A DNA stretch of 40,064 bases, taken from contig JAJYSL010000014.1 of assembly GCA_021793595.1 (NCBI GenBank), positions 1 through 40,064 of the forward strand. Direction: 5' to 3'. The translations under genes and the position numbers were made by a program. Below are positions 17,750 to 25,228 of this stretch, one piece after another. This stretch comes from Acidobacteriota bacterium (GTDB lineage: Bacteria; Acidobacteriota; Terriglobia; Terriglobales; Acidobacteriaceae). The notes below the pieces were generated by a model. The model had not been told where the DNA came from. It worked only from the letters and a program-made list of their open reading frames with translations, and did no database searches. The first letter of the stretch is position 1. Each line of letters begins with the position of its first letter.

Positions 17750-18319
17750 ATTCCGATTAGACTCCCAGGCGAAGGGTGTCGATTGAAATTTCCTAACTCG
17801 CTATGCGAATCTCCTTGCAGATCACATGGCGCAAGGCTTCTTCGAGGGGCTCTTCCAACTGCTCGATGATGTGTTTTCGCAAAACTGCATTGATCAAGCT
17901 CTCATGTTTGCCTCCGCTTCCTTCACAAGGAGTAATACATTGCGAACGCCCTGCTACACATCCTCGGGAAAGGAAGGCGTACGGCAGGTTCTCGGCCAAC
18001 AGAGCTCGGCAGACGACATCTCAGGACACGGCTGTCATGCCGCGTTTACGAATCTGGACAAGCTGGCGGTGCGCCGGTTCGCGATCTGCACCTCTATCGC
18101 GGCATGGAAATGGGGCAGTTGGGATTGAGTGACGTGGTTTGTTGTTTTCATCTGGGGCAACCGTGCGCGGGGGTTTGCATTCCAAATTAGCGGATACGTG
18201 GGCCGCTAACTCACTATTCTTCCGGGAATTCGTCTATCTGTTAGGCAGGCACCACAATCAGGCGACCGAACAGCACGCCAACCCGGGCTATTCGAGCCCG
18301 TCCGCATGAGGAGGCCCAC
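17750..18319. other. Gene-poor spacer holding the panB relic
   Basis: 570 bases between the MpaB-family gene and the secreted protein at 18320. It contains the panB relic (17916-18015). Short open frames on both strands across the relic look incidental because they follow neither the ancestral frame nor a ribosome-binding site. A perfect 7-bp inverted repeat, TTAGCGG/CCGCTAA, lies at 18187-18209 with a nine-base loop and no T run. The last ~100 bases should hold the promoter of the next gene, but I cannot place it. Confidence 0.6.
17916..18015 (-). pseudogene. Decayed fragment of a second panB
   Basis: Plus-strand positions 17916-18015 align by eye to the intact panB at 16261-16359: 76 of 99 aligned bases are identical, with one inserted base. 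On the minus strand the fragment encodes LLAENLPYAF, matching LLAADMPYAS of PanB. After removing the extra base it reads EDV-stop-QGVRN...VKEA, matching PanB EDVQQGVRN...VKEA with CAG changed to TAG. It therefore carries a frameshift and a nonsense codon and covers only about PanB residues 92-126. Similarity fades on both sides. It may be a remnant of a panB duplication, or of an older panB replaced by the present one. Confidence 0.85.
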
Positions 18320-19189
18320 ATGAAGCGGATTTGGTACGCTCTCCCATTGTTACTACTCGCCGCGCCGGTCGCCGGAAATGCTGCTGAACAACTGATTCCG
18401 GCTGGATCGCTGATCCAGTGCACAGTTTCGGAGCCAAGGCTGTCATCGAAGACTATTGATGTAGGCGACCCGATTCTATGCGAGATAAGCCGTTTTCAAC
18501 TCTACGGCCGCTCCGTGTTTCCCTACGGCAGCTACCTGGTGGGTCAGTTCCAGGACTACAGGGATCCGGGTCACTTTGTCGGCAAAGGCTGGATGCAACT
18601 GGAGTTTGACCGAGTGGCCATGCCGCCGGATCAGGAAATACCCATTCATGCCAAAGTGGTGAATGTCACCGGATACTCGGTCGATAAGAAGGGCAAGATC
18701 GACGGAAAAGGTCATCCGGTGCGGGACACAATCGCGTGGTCGATTCCCGTCCTCTGGCCGATCGACCTGCTAAATCTTCCACGGCGTGGACCGCGGCCTG
18801 TTCTGAAGCCGGAAACGCGCCTCACCCTCAAAGTCATGGAGGACGTGCGAGTTTCAACGTCGCAACGGGCTCCGCTCAATTCCGAAGGCTTTGCGCAGCG
18901 TGCCTCCATGTCATACTCGCCTCCGGCAGTGGCGCCGTCCGGGGGGCAGCGCTCCATCGGCTATACGCAGGTTGGTGGAGCAACGCCGCAGTTGACCGCC
19001 CTGGTGACTCAGGATGGCTATACGCGGTGGACAACCCGCTACTGGTTCGATGGCGGGAGGCGGATCGTCTATGTCGCTGCCAACGGTCTCGCCTACACTT
19101 TCCCGATCGAACACCTGGATCTCGCGAAGACGGTCGCGGTCAATCGTGAGCATGGGGTCGACTTCGTGATCCGTTCTCTGGGAGATTGA
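18320..19189 (+). CDS. Secreted protein of unknown function, VirB10-like opening
   Basis: 289 residues. AGGAGG (18309-18314) sits five bases before the ATG. Residues 1-22 are a signal peptide (LPLLLLAAPVAGNAAE). The mature start IPAGSLIQCTVSEPRLSSKT, followed by VGDPILCEI and GRSVFPYGSYLVGQF, recalls the beta-rich VirB10/TrbI fold, where an extended loop starts from a similar IPxGTxIxxxL segment. No other conjugation gene is nearby, so a type IV secretion role is unlikely. The middle part has GHPVRDTIAWSIPVLWP, probably a surface or membrane-contacting loop. The C-terminal 70 residues (DGYTRWTTRYWFDGG) look like a separate small beta domain. I recognise no function. Confidence 0.75.
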   Translation: MKRIWYALPLLLLAAPVAGNAAEQLIPAGSLIQCTVSEPRLSSKTIDVGDPILCEISRFQLYGRSVFPYGSYLVGQFQDYRDPGHFVGKGWMQLEFDRVAMPPDQEIPIHAKVVNVTGYSVDKKGKIDGKGHPVRDTIAWSIPVLWPIDLLNLPRRGPRPVLKPETRLTLKVMEDVRVSTSQRAPLNSEGFAQRASMSYSPPAVAPSGGQRSIGYTQVGGATPQLTALVTQDGYTRWTTRYWFDGGRRIVYVAANGLAYTFPIEHLDLAKTVAVNREHGVDFVIRSLGD

Positions 19190-19342
19190 GGCTGTGACCT
19201 GCGGATTGTGAATGTCGGATGCCAGGTGCAGAAAACTGTGCAGTCTACTCTGCCCATCTTGGACGTCGAGCAATTCATGTTCGACAGAGCATGGCCCTTT
19301 TCGTGGAACCGTTGCATTCGATTTATCGTAATTTCCACCAGG

Positions 19343-20665
19343 ATGGAACGACTCTACAGTTGGCCATGGGTGGAAACGCAGGTTGCGCGAACCATCGAAG
19401 TGTGGAACGCGGGCGCCGGGCCGTCGGAGCTGGGCGGCGTGCAGTACACCGTACAAGAGCAGCAGCGGCGGGAAAAGGCGTACGACGAAGCGTTACACGC
19501 CGTGGAACGGGAGCTGAAGGGAACTCCTCGAAGCCAGACGGAGCAGTTGCAAACACAGGAGCGGATTACATCTGCATTCGCACGGTTTTCCGCAACGGCA
19601 TTGGGGTTGGAGCCGGATGCAATCGACCTGCTGATTCACGATCTTTTGCCCGTGGGTACAAAGCTGGCCAGGTGGGCGAGGCGGTTCGATCCAACCCTGC
19701 GCATGCCAGACATTGTGCAGGCCTGTCGCAATGCGTGGACTGCCTGTGGGTTGCAGCCGCTGCTTGGCGAGGACATTGCGATTACGCCATCCATCCTCGG
19801 ATATAGCCTGTTGTATCCGTACAGCGATAACTATTTGGACCGGGTGGATATTTCCCGCGAGGTCAAACTGCGATTCAGTGAGCGGTTTCGCGACCGGCTG
19901 CGAGGCGAAATGGCTTTTGCCGAAGATGATCGGGAGGCGGCGATATGGACCCTGGTCGGCTTGATTGAAGATCAATATCCGCGAGCGGATTATCCCGAAG
20001 TCTTCGATTGCCTGCTGGCCATTCACCGGGCACAGGAGCAGAGCATCGCGCAACTGGAAAGCTCAGACCAATTTGACGACGCGCAGTTGCTGGCGATGAG
20101 TTGCGCCAAGGGTGGTACGTCTGTAATGGCGGATGCTTGCCTTTCCCACGGATGGTTGAGCCCGCAGGAAAGCAGATTTTCATTCGAGTGGGGTGTGCTG
20201 CTGCAGTTGGGAGATGATCTGCAGGACGTGCGCCAGGATCTTGCTCATGGGTCGGTCACGCTGTTCTCCCGCGCCGCCGCGAGGGGAAGGCCGCTCCATT
20301 CCTTGGTGGTGCAATTGCTGCGCTTCAGCGAGCGAGTCGGGGCGCAGATGGACTGCTTGCCGAACGGAAGCGAGATGTTTCGCGAACTGCTGCGCATGAG
20401 CTGGCGATCGCTGATCCTTGGAGCAATTGCGGAGTCGCACGAATTCTTCGCGCCGAAATTCCTCAAAGAAGCGGAGCGTTGTTCGCCGTTTCGCTATGGG
20501 TTTTTGCGCGCCCGAAACAAGAAACTCGCAAGCCGTCAGGGACTGTATACGACTCTGTTCGATGCGTTTCTGGAAGCGCCGAGCGATGACGAAGACGACC
20601 TGCCGTCGCCGGTGTATCGACCCATTCCGCGGCTTGAGCCGGAAGTGACCCTCGCCCAAACGTGA
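19343..20665 (+). CDS. Class 1 isoprenoid biosynthesis-type enzyme (terpene synthase fold)
   Basis: 440 residues from the ATG at 19343; an in-frame ATG at 19278 is possible and neither has a strong ribosome-binding site. Two acidic metal-binding motifs suit a trans-isoprenyl diphosphate synthase fold: D-N-Y-L-D at residues 162-166 and D-D-L-Q-D at 291-295 (in LLQLGDDLQDVRQD). The protein is longer than polyprenyl synthases (about 300-350), has about 150 helical residues before the first motif, and lacks the usual DDxxD plus GxxR first block. It may condense, cyclise or hydrolyse a prenyl diphosphate. No carotenoid, hopanoid or quinone gene lies beside it. The fold call is fairly sure; the reaction is unknown. 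Confidence 0.75.
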   Translation: MERLYSWPWVETQVARTIEVWNAGAGPSELGGVQYTVQEQQRREKAYDEALHAVERELKGTPRSQTEQLQTQERITSAFARFSATALGLEPDAIDLLIHDLLPVGTKLARWARRFDPTLRMPDIVQACRNAWTACGLQPLLGEDIAITPSILGYSLLYPYSDNYLDRVDISREVKLRFSERFRDRLRGEMAFAEDDREAAIWTLVGLIEDQYPRADYPEVFDCLLAIHRAQEQSIAQLESSDQFDDAQLLAMSCAKGGTSVMADACLSHGWLSPQESRFSFEWGVLLQLGDDLQDVRQDLAHGSVTLFSRAAARGRPLHSLVVQLLRFSERVGAQMDCLPNGSEMFRELLRMSWRSLILGAIAESHEFFAPKFLKEAERCSPFRYGFLRARNKKLASRQGLYTTLFDAFLEAPSDDEDDLPSPVYRPIPRLEPEVTLAQT

Positions 20666-20978
20666 AGGCGGCAGATCGTGATGACAAGACCACATCACCA
20701 TTGAAAGTGCGCTGCAGATGCCTGCGACCAGCCGGATCGAGATTCCGCTTTCCATTTATCGGGCCTCGGACTTGATTGAAAATGCTCTAGGAGACTGTGG
20801 CCTCGTGCTTATAACGAATAAGAATTTGTAATTTCCTTCCGTGCGATTCAAGAACTAAGCTGAAATCTGGAACGAGGGGTTGGATTGCCGCTTCGGCCTG
20901 CCTCCAAAGCATTCAACATCCTCAGAGGGCGTGGGGGGATGTAATCGTGGGTACATTCGCCAATCTGGAGGAATCATC
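20666..20978 (+). promoter_or_regulatory. Upstream region of the dsrE-like operon
   Basis: 313 bases without a gene. AT-rich stretches near 20808-20840 are the likeliest promoter area, but no -35/-10 pair of good quality is visible. A GCCG/CGGC mini-hairpin lies near 20886-20898, and a spaced ATGTA/TACAT repeat lies just before the start region (about 20939-20956). GGAGG at 20967-20971, seven bases before the ATG at 20979, is the ribosome-binding site. I recognise no riboswitch. Confidence 0.45.
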
Positions 20979-21686
20979 ATGACAAATCTTACGCGACGCA
21001 ATTTGTTTGGCGCAGCCGCTGCGGCTGCCACGGGCTTGGCGGCACTTACCGCAGCATCCACTCCCCTGCATGCGCAACTTGTCGACAACACCGACGACTG
21101 GAAGCTGGCGGAGTTTCGTCATCTTTTGGATTCGAAGGCGCGCGCTCGGCAGGTCTATGATGTCACCTCCATCGGTGGCGGGAAGTTTTTGAATAACATT
21201 AAGAACTCATTGAATGGATTTCACTTCGGCTTCGGATATCCCATGGATCAGATTCAGGTACTGGCCGCGCTGCACGGTCCAGCGAACCTGGTGAACTTCG
21301 ACGATTACGTCTGGGAGAAATACCGCGTTGGCGAGTGGCTCAAGGTGGACGATCCCAAGACGGGAAAGCCTGCCACACGCAACATTTTTTATTCGGCTCA
21401 GATGCCGCACTTCGCATCGCAGGACCCGGAGAACGAAGAATCGATGGTTCAAAGTACCAGCGTTGAAGTGCTGCAGTCTCGTGGCGTGCGCTTCCTGAGT
21501 TGTCACACGGCCAGCGAAGAACAATCCAAGGTTGTCATTCAGCGTCTGGGTCTTTCGCAGACGCGGGATGAGGTGGTGAAGGACTGGCAGGCGCATACTC
21601 TTCCTGGCGTCCTGGTGGTTGCCTCTATGGTGGCTGCGATCGCGGTTTTGCAATGCGAAGGCCACTATTCCTACATCACGGTCTAA
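20979..21686 (+). CDS. Tat-exported DsrE-like sulfur-relay protein
   Basis: 235 residues from the ATG at 20979. The N-terminus TNLTRRNLFGAAAAAATGLAAL is a twin-arginine signal with an Ala-rich core and a cleavage site near HAQ. The mature part is DsrE/F-like: FGYPMDQIQVLAALHG early, GVRFLSCHTAS in the middle, where the fold usually has its reactive Cys, and the closing PGVLVVASMVAAIAVLQCEGHYSYI. DsrE-type proteins pass persulfide sulfur or act as small-molecule sensors; most are cytoplasmic, so export of this one is notable. A binding-protein gene starts 18 bases downstream and a diheme cytochrome gene follows, pointing to periplasmic sulfur chemistry. The exact role is inference. Confidence 0.82.
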   Translation: MTNLTRRNLFGAAAAAATGLAALTAASTPLHAQLVDNTDDWKLAEFRHLLDSKARARQVYDVTSIGGGKFLNNIKNSLNGFHFGFGYPMDQIQVLAALHGPANLVNFDDYVWEKYRVGEWLKVDDPKTGKPATRNIFYSAQMPHFASQDPENEESMVQSTSVEVLQSRGVRFLSCHTASEEQSKVVIQRLGLSQTRDEVVKDWQAHTLPGVLVVASMVAAIAVLQCEGHYSYITV

Positions 21687-21704
21687 AGGAAAGTGAAAGG
21701 CAGA

Positions 21705-22664
21705 ATGATGCAGAAGAAAAGTTCGACGATAGTACTGGGTCTCATGGCCACGTTTTTTGTGGCGGCTGTAGCGCGGGCGCAGACGGCTCCTCCATGGAGT
21801 GCAGGACACAACGATCCGGCAAGCGCCAAAGGCTATGTATTTCCAGTGGACTCGATCGACAATGTGCCCGATCTACATGGCAATCCCGCCGATGCAAAGC
21901 TGGTTTTATTCATCGGAGGCAACCAGTTTTTTGTGTTGCCCAGGCTCATCGCTGGATTTGAAGCAGAGCATCCTGAAGTGCACGGACACATCTTCTACGA
22001 GACCCTGCCGCCTGGGATTTTGCGTCGACAGATGGCCCACGACAACACCTTGACCCTGGGCAACCTGACCCTGCAGGTGACGCCGGATGTGTATGAAGCG
22101 GGGGCCCGCGTGGTCGATGAAATGGCACGACAGGGACAGGTGGAGCAATCGGTTCGCTACGCCACCAACGACCTGGCCATTATGGTGGCAGCCGGAAATC
22201 CAAAGCACATAGCCGGGCTCAAAGATCTCGGACAAGCCAATCTGCGGCTCTCCATGCCCAACCCCGAGTGGGAAGGTGTGTCGCGTCAGATTGCTGCCGC
22301 ATTGCGGAAAGCGGGCGGCGAGGCGCTCTACCAGACCGTATATGTCAGCAACGTCTCCAAAGGAACAACCTATTTGACACATGTCCATCACCGGCAAACG
22401 CCGATGCGGATCATGCAGGGAGAGTCAGACGCCGGTGTGACGTGGGCCTCTGAAGTGCGCTTTCAGGAGATGATCCACAACCCAATCGCGGGGGTTGCTA
22501 TTCCGGCGGCGCAAAACAGCACTGCTATCTATGCCGCAGGAGTGTTGAAGAACGCACCCCACGCATCCGCTGCACGCGCATGGGTACAGTACCTTACCTC
22601 ACCCCAAGCGCAGAAAATTTATCGCGACTACGGCTTCCAATCTGTCACGGGAAAGACAAAATGA
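21705..22664 (+). CDS. Periplasmic substrate-binding protein, ModA-like
   Basis: 319 residues from the ATG at 21705; GTG at 21693 and ATG at 21708 are also in frame, and AAAGG lies four to seven bases before the ATG pair. A signal peptide ([19 protein letters not shown]) opens it. Blocks typical of type II binding proteins are present: [23 protein letters not shown], the lobe-crossing [18 protein letters not shown], and [26 protein letters not shown] near the end. The first part, with [21 protein letters not shown], matches the anion-binding N-lobe. No permease or ATPase gene is nearby. It could sense or deliver a sulfur oxyanion to the neighbouring cytochrome. Its stop overlaps the next start as ATGA. 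Confidence 0.85.
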   Translation: MMQKKSSTIVLGLMATFFVAAVARAQTAPPWSAGHNDPASAKGYVFPVDSIDNVPDLHGNPADAKLVLFIGGNQFFVLPRLIAGFEAEHPEVHGHIFYETLPPGILRRQMAHDNTLTLGNLTLQVTPDVYEAGARVVDEMARQGQVEQSVRYATNDLAIMVAAGNPKHIAGLKDLGQANLRLSMPNPEWEGVSRQIAAALRKAGGEALYQTVYVSNVSKGTTYLTHVHHRQTPMRIMQGESDAGVTWASEVRFQEMIHNPIAGVAIPAAQNSTAIYAAGVLKNAPHASAARAWVQYLTSPQAQKIYRDYGFQSVTGKTK

Positions 22665-23413
22665 AACTTCGCATTGCATTGCTGTCGATGGCGCTGGGTG
22701 CCGTCCTGGCAGGAGGCTTAGGGAATGCTGTGCGGCGGCCAGACCTGGCAACTGTTCCAGCGGGAAAACAAGGCGACCTGATCCGCCAGGGTAAGCAGAT
22801 TTTCGACCAGACACCGATCCACGCCAAAGCCTATGTCGGCAACCGACTGAGCTGTAATGATTGCCACCTCCAGGGAGGTACGGAGCCCAAAGCAGCGCCA
22901 TTGACCGGCATTCCCGCATTGTTTCCCCTGTATAGCCAGCGGGCAGGCCGCGTGATTCATTTCGGCGAGCGCGTGCAGGAGTGTTTTGTCCGCAGCGAAA
23001 ACGGTACCGCTCCCGCACTGGACAGCCCAGAGATGAACGCATTGATTGCCTATATCGAATGGATCTCTCAAGGCGTTTCCAAGCAAGAGACGCTCGCTGG
23101 ACGGGGACTGGTGAAAGTACCCTCGCTCACAGGCCATCCAGATCGCGGGGCGGTCGTTTACAAACAGCGGTGTGCCGCTTGTCATCAAGACAATGGTGCG
23201 GGGGTGCCGGCTGCGTTCCCACCGCTTTGGGGCTCCGACTCATACAACGACGGCGCTGGGATGAACAAGATTCCGAAGATGGCAGCGTTCCTTGTCAAGG
23301 CGATGCCGCCGACCCAGCCGGGCTCGCTGTCGCCGCAGGATGCGTATGACGTGGCTGCGTACATCCACGGTAAACCGCGTCCAAAATTCAATCCCGCAAA
23401 CAGCAAATACTGA
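22661..23413 (+). CDS. Diheme cytochrome c, thiosulfate dehydrogenase (TsdA)-like
   Basis: 250 residues, started at the ATG that overlaps the preceding stop (ATGA). After a signal peptide there are two CxxCH heme sites, Cys65-Cys68-His69 and Cys171-Cys174-His175. Cys108, in [12 protein letters not shown], lies 39 residues after the first heme His. As I recall, TsdA of Allochromatium ligates heme 1 by His and a Cys about 43 residues later, so Cys108 is a plausible axial ligand. The late block [14 protein letters not shown] fits the second-heme Met/Lys region. TsdA oxidises thiosulfate to tetrathionate, or the reverse, in the periplasm. Other small diheme cytochromes share parts of this pattern, so the substrate needs testing. 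Confidence 0.85.
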   Translation: MKLRIALLSMALGAVLAGGLGNAVRRPDLATVPAGKQGDLIRQGKQIFDQTPIHAKAYVGNRLSCNDCHLQGGTEPKAAPLTGIPALFPLYSQRAGRVIHFGERVQECFVRSENGTAPALDSPEMNALIAYIEWISQGVSKQETLAGRGLVKVPSLTGHPDRGAVVYKQRCAACHQDNGAGVPAAFPPLWGSDSYNDGAGMNKIPKMAAFLVKAMPPTQPGSLSPQDAYDVAAYIHGKPRPKFNPANSKY

Positions 23414-23559
23414 ACAGCATTTTCAACATAGCGCAGGTCGACGCCGGCACCCCCCCGATTCCCGCTTTCGTGGATTGAAGTAGTACTCAGGTTTGCAGGC
23501 CAGGATTCTTCTTTGCTGAGTTCGATTTCATTTTCCATACCGTTTGCCGTCCTGACCAC

Positions 23560-24450
23560 CTAGTCCGCAACCCGGGTCCAGTGGCCGCTGGCAATTTCGA
23601 CCAGAGGGCCTTCCATCGCTGCGACTGGATTTCCTGTCGCAGCCAGTGGCCTATCGCGACGGCTCTGCATGGTTGGGACGGCGGCCAGCAAACTGCGGGT
23701 GTAGGGATGCTGCGGGTTTGAGAATAGCTGGGCACAGGCGGCGATTTCTACAATCTTGCCCTTACGCATGACGGCGATGCGTTGCGCAATCTGAGCGACT
23801 ACGGAAAGATCATGCGAAATAAAGAGCAATGCCGCATTGGAGCGCTGCTTTAACTCCCGTAGCAGATCTAGAATCTGGGCTTGCACGGTGACATCCAGCG
23901 CGGTGGTGGGTTCGTCGGCGATCAGCAGGCTGGGGCGATTTACAAGAGCCATCGCGATGAGGATGCGTTGCCGTTGGCCGCCGGAGAATTGATGGGGATA
24001 CTCATCAATTCGCAGATGAGGTTCCGGAATCGAAACGGATTCAAGGGCCTCGATGACGCGCTGACGCACCGCGCTTCTTGAGAGGTCGCGTTGATGGACG
24101 CGAATGGCTTCGGCGATTTGTTTGCCAATCGACATGACCGGATTCAGCGCCGTCATCGGCTCTTGAAACACCATAGCGGCATCGCGACCGCGGCGGGCGA
24201 CCATGTCTTGCTCTGGAAGCTGCAGCCAGTTGTCCTGTCGAAACCAGATGCTTCCTGCGACCTGGGCGCGAGGGTCGAGCAGGCGCAACACGGCCAGCGC
24301 GGTGACAGATTTTCCTGAACCAGACTCTCCTACCAACGCCAGCGACTCGCCCGGATCGATGGTGAAACTCAGGTCATCGACAGCCGTGTGTCGCCCCGCA
24401 TCGGAGGAAAACGTGATGCACAGATGGTCAACGCGGAGAAGAGGCTGCAC
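23560..24450 (-). CDS. Orphan OppD/DppD-like ABC transporter ATPase
   Basis: 296 residues starting at GTG 24450 with no strong ribosome-binding site. Walker A GESGSGKS is at residues 41-48. FQEPMTALNPVMSIGKQ is the Q-loop of the peptide/nickel subfamily, followed by the signature FSGGQRQRI, Walker B LLIADEPTTALD and the H-loop FISHD. HPYTRSLLAAVP is the usual C-terminal OppD/DppD segment. The terminal Cys-rich extension (CxFxPRC) of many family members is missing; it ends VEIASGHWTRVAD. No permease, second ATPase or binding protein of this transporter type is in the window, so partners must be elsewhere. Confidence 0.9.
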   Translation of the reverse strand: MQPLLRVDHLCITFSSDAGRHTAVDDLSFTIDPGESLALVGESGSGKSVTALAVLRLLDPRAQVAGSIWFRQDNWLQLPEQDMVARRGRDAAMVFQEPMTALNPVMSIGKQIAEAIRVHQRDLSRSAVRQRVIEALESVSIPEPHLRIDEYPHQFSGGQRQRILIAMALVNRPSLLIADEPTTALDVTVQAQILDLLRELKQRSNAALLFISHDLSVVAQIAQRIAVMRKGKIVEIAACAQLFSNPQHPYTRSLLAAVPTMQSRRDRPLAATGNPVAAMEGPLVEIASGHWTRVAD

Positions 24451-24545
24451 GCGCTTATCTTAGAGCATTGCTGGTAGCGACGCGTGCGACGGGCAGTCAC
24501 CTGGGCTAGGAACCGATCTTGCGATTACACCTGGATGGAGAAATT

Positions 24546-24551
24546 TATAAT
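24546..24551 (+). promoter_or_regulatory. Possible -10 element for the acetyltransferase gene
   Basis: A perfect TATAAT, 27 bases before the ATG at 24579, in the divergent spacer between the ABC ATPase and acetyltransferase genes. TTGCGA at 24519-24524 is the only -35-like sequence, but the 21-base gap is too long, so the call is weak. Confidence 0.35.
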
Positions 24552-24578
24552 CACTGCAACCGCTGCAATGGAGTGCCC

Positions 24579-25112
24579 ATGCCGTACTGTCTCCGCAAAG
24601 CCGTCGCCGCCGATATTCCCGCCATTGAGAAGCTGATTGATGCCTCTGTGCGCGGACTGCAGGCGCAGGATTACAGCACGGAACAAATCGACGCAGCGTT
24701 GCGAACCCTGTTTACGGTGGATACCCAAATCATCGAGGACGGGACATGTTTTGCGGTAGAAGAGGATGGCGAGATGGTGGGCTGTGGAGGCTGGAGCCAG
24801 CGGAAGACGCTGTGCGGCGGCGATCATCATGCTGTGCGTGAGAATACTTTGATGGACCCGTCGCGCGATGCCGCAAAGATTCGCGCGATCTTTGTTGCTC
24901 CGCAATGGGCGCGTCGCGGTATCGGAAGCATCCTGCTGAAGGCGGCGGAGGATGCTGCCATAGCCGCTGGATTTCGGCGATTGGAGATGGGTGCAACGTT
25001 GACCGGCGTTCCCGTATATTTGCGGCGCGGATATCGAAAAGTCGAAACCATGACGGTGCCGCTGGACAATGGCGCGAGGTTGCCGGTGGTTCGCATGGAG
25101 AAGTCTTGTTGA
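24579..25112 (+). CDS. GNAT family N-acetyltransferase
   Basis: 177 residues from the ATG at 24579 (MPYCLRKAVAADIPAIEKLI, the usual GNAT opening); a longer frame from 24519 would add an atypical N-terminus. The acetyl-CoA site is in RAIFVAPQWARRGIGSILLKAAE, with the R-x-x-G-x-G pattern. GVPVYLRRGYRKVE is the C-terminal block. An insert with CGGWSQRKTLCGGDHH carries two Cys and two His. Target amines could be small molecules or proteins; the sequence does not say. dnaG follows after a 116-base spacer that holds a strong stem-loop. Confidence 0.87.
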   Translation: MPYCLRKAVAADIPAIEKLIDASVRGLQAQDYSTEQIDAALRTLFTVDTQIIEDGTCFAVEEDGEMVGCGGWSQRKTLCGGDHHAVRENTLMDPSRDAAKIRAIFVAPQWARRGIGSILLKAAEDAAIAAGFRRLEMGATLTGVPVYLRRGYRKVETMTVPLDNGARLPVVRMEKSC

Positions 25113-25138
25113 CCGATTTTCGCTGCTCGCGAGCTGAC

Positions 25139-25175
25139 TTGTGGGGCCCGGAGAATCAACCGGCGGCTCCCACAA
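25139..25175 (+). other. Long stem-loop between acetyltransferase and dnaG genes
   Basis: TTGTGGGGCC (25139-25148) pairs with GGCTCCCACAA (25165-25175), ten pairs with one bulged T and a 16-base loop. No T run follows directly; a TTTTTT lies at about 25200. It could be a weak terminator, a processing site or a leader structure for dnaG. Confidence 0.4.
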
Positions 25176-25228
25176 TGGCGCCACCCATTCTGCTCAAGTT
25201 TTTTGCCGTACACTGACCTTTCCACGCC

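Noticed and set aside
17793..17999. 68-codon minus-strand frame across the relic as a real small gene
   Set aside because: It follows the PanB frame only for about ten residues and then leaves it at the inserted base, as expected of a pseudogene.
17803..18132. Plus-strand open frames of about 100 codons across the panB relic
   Set aside because: They are antisense to the relic and have no ribosome-binding site or recognisable domain.
20880..20978. Longer N-terminus for the DsrE-like protein
   Set aside because: It would bury the twin-arginine signal and ignore the GGAGG directly before the ATG at 20979.
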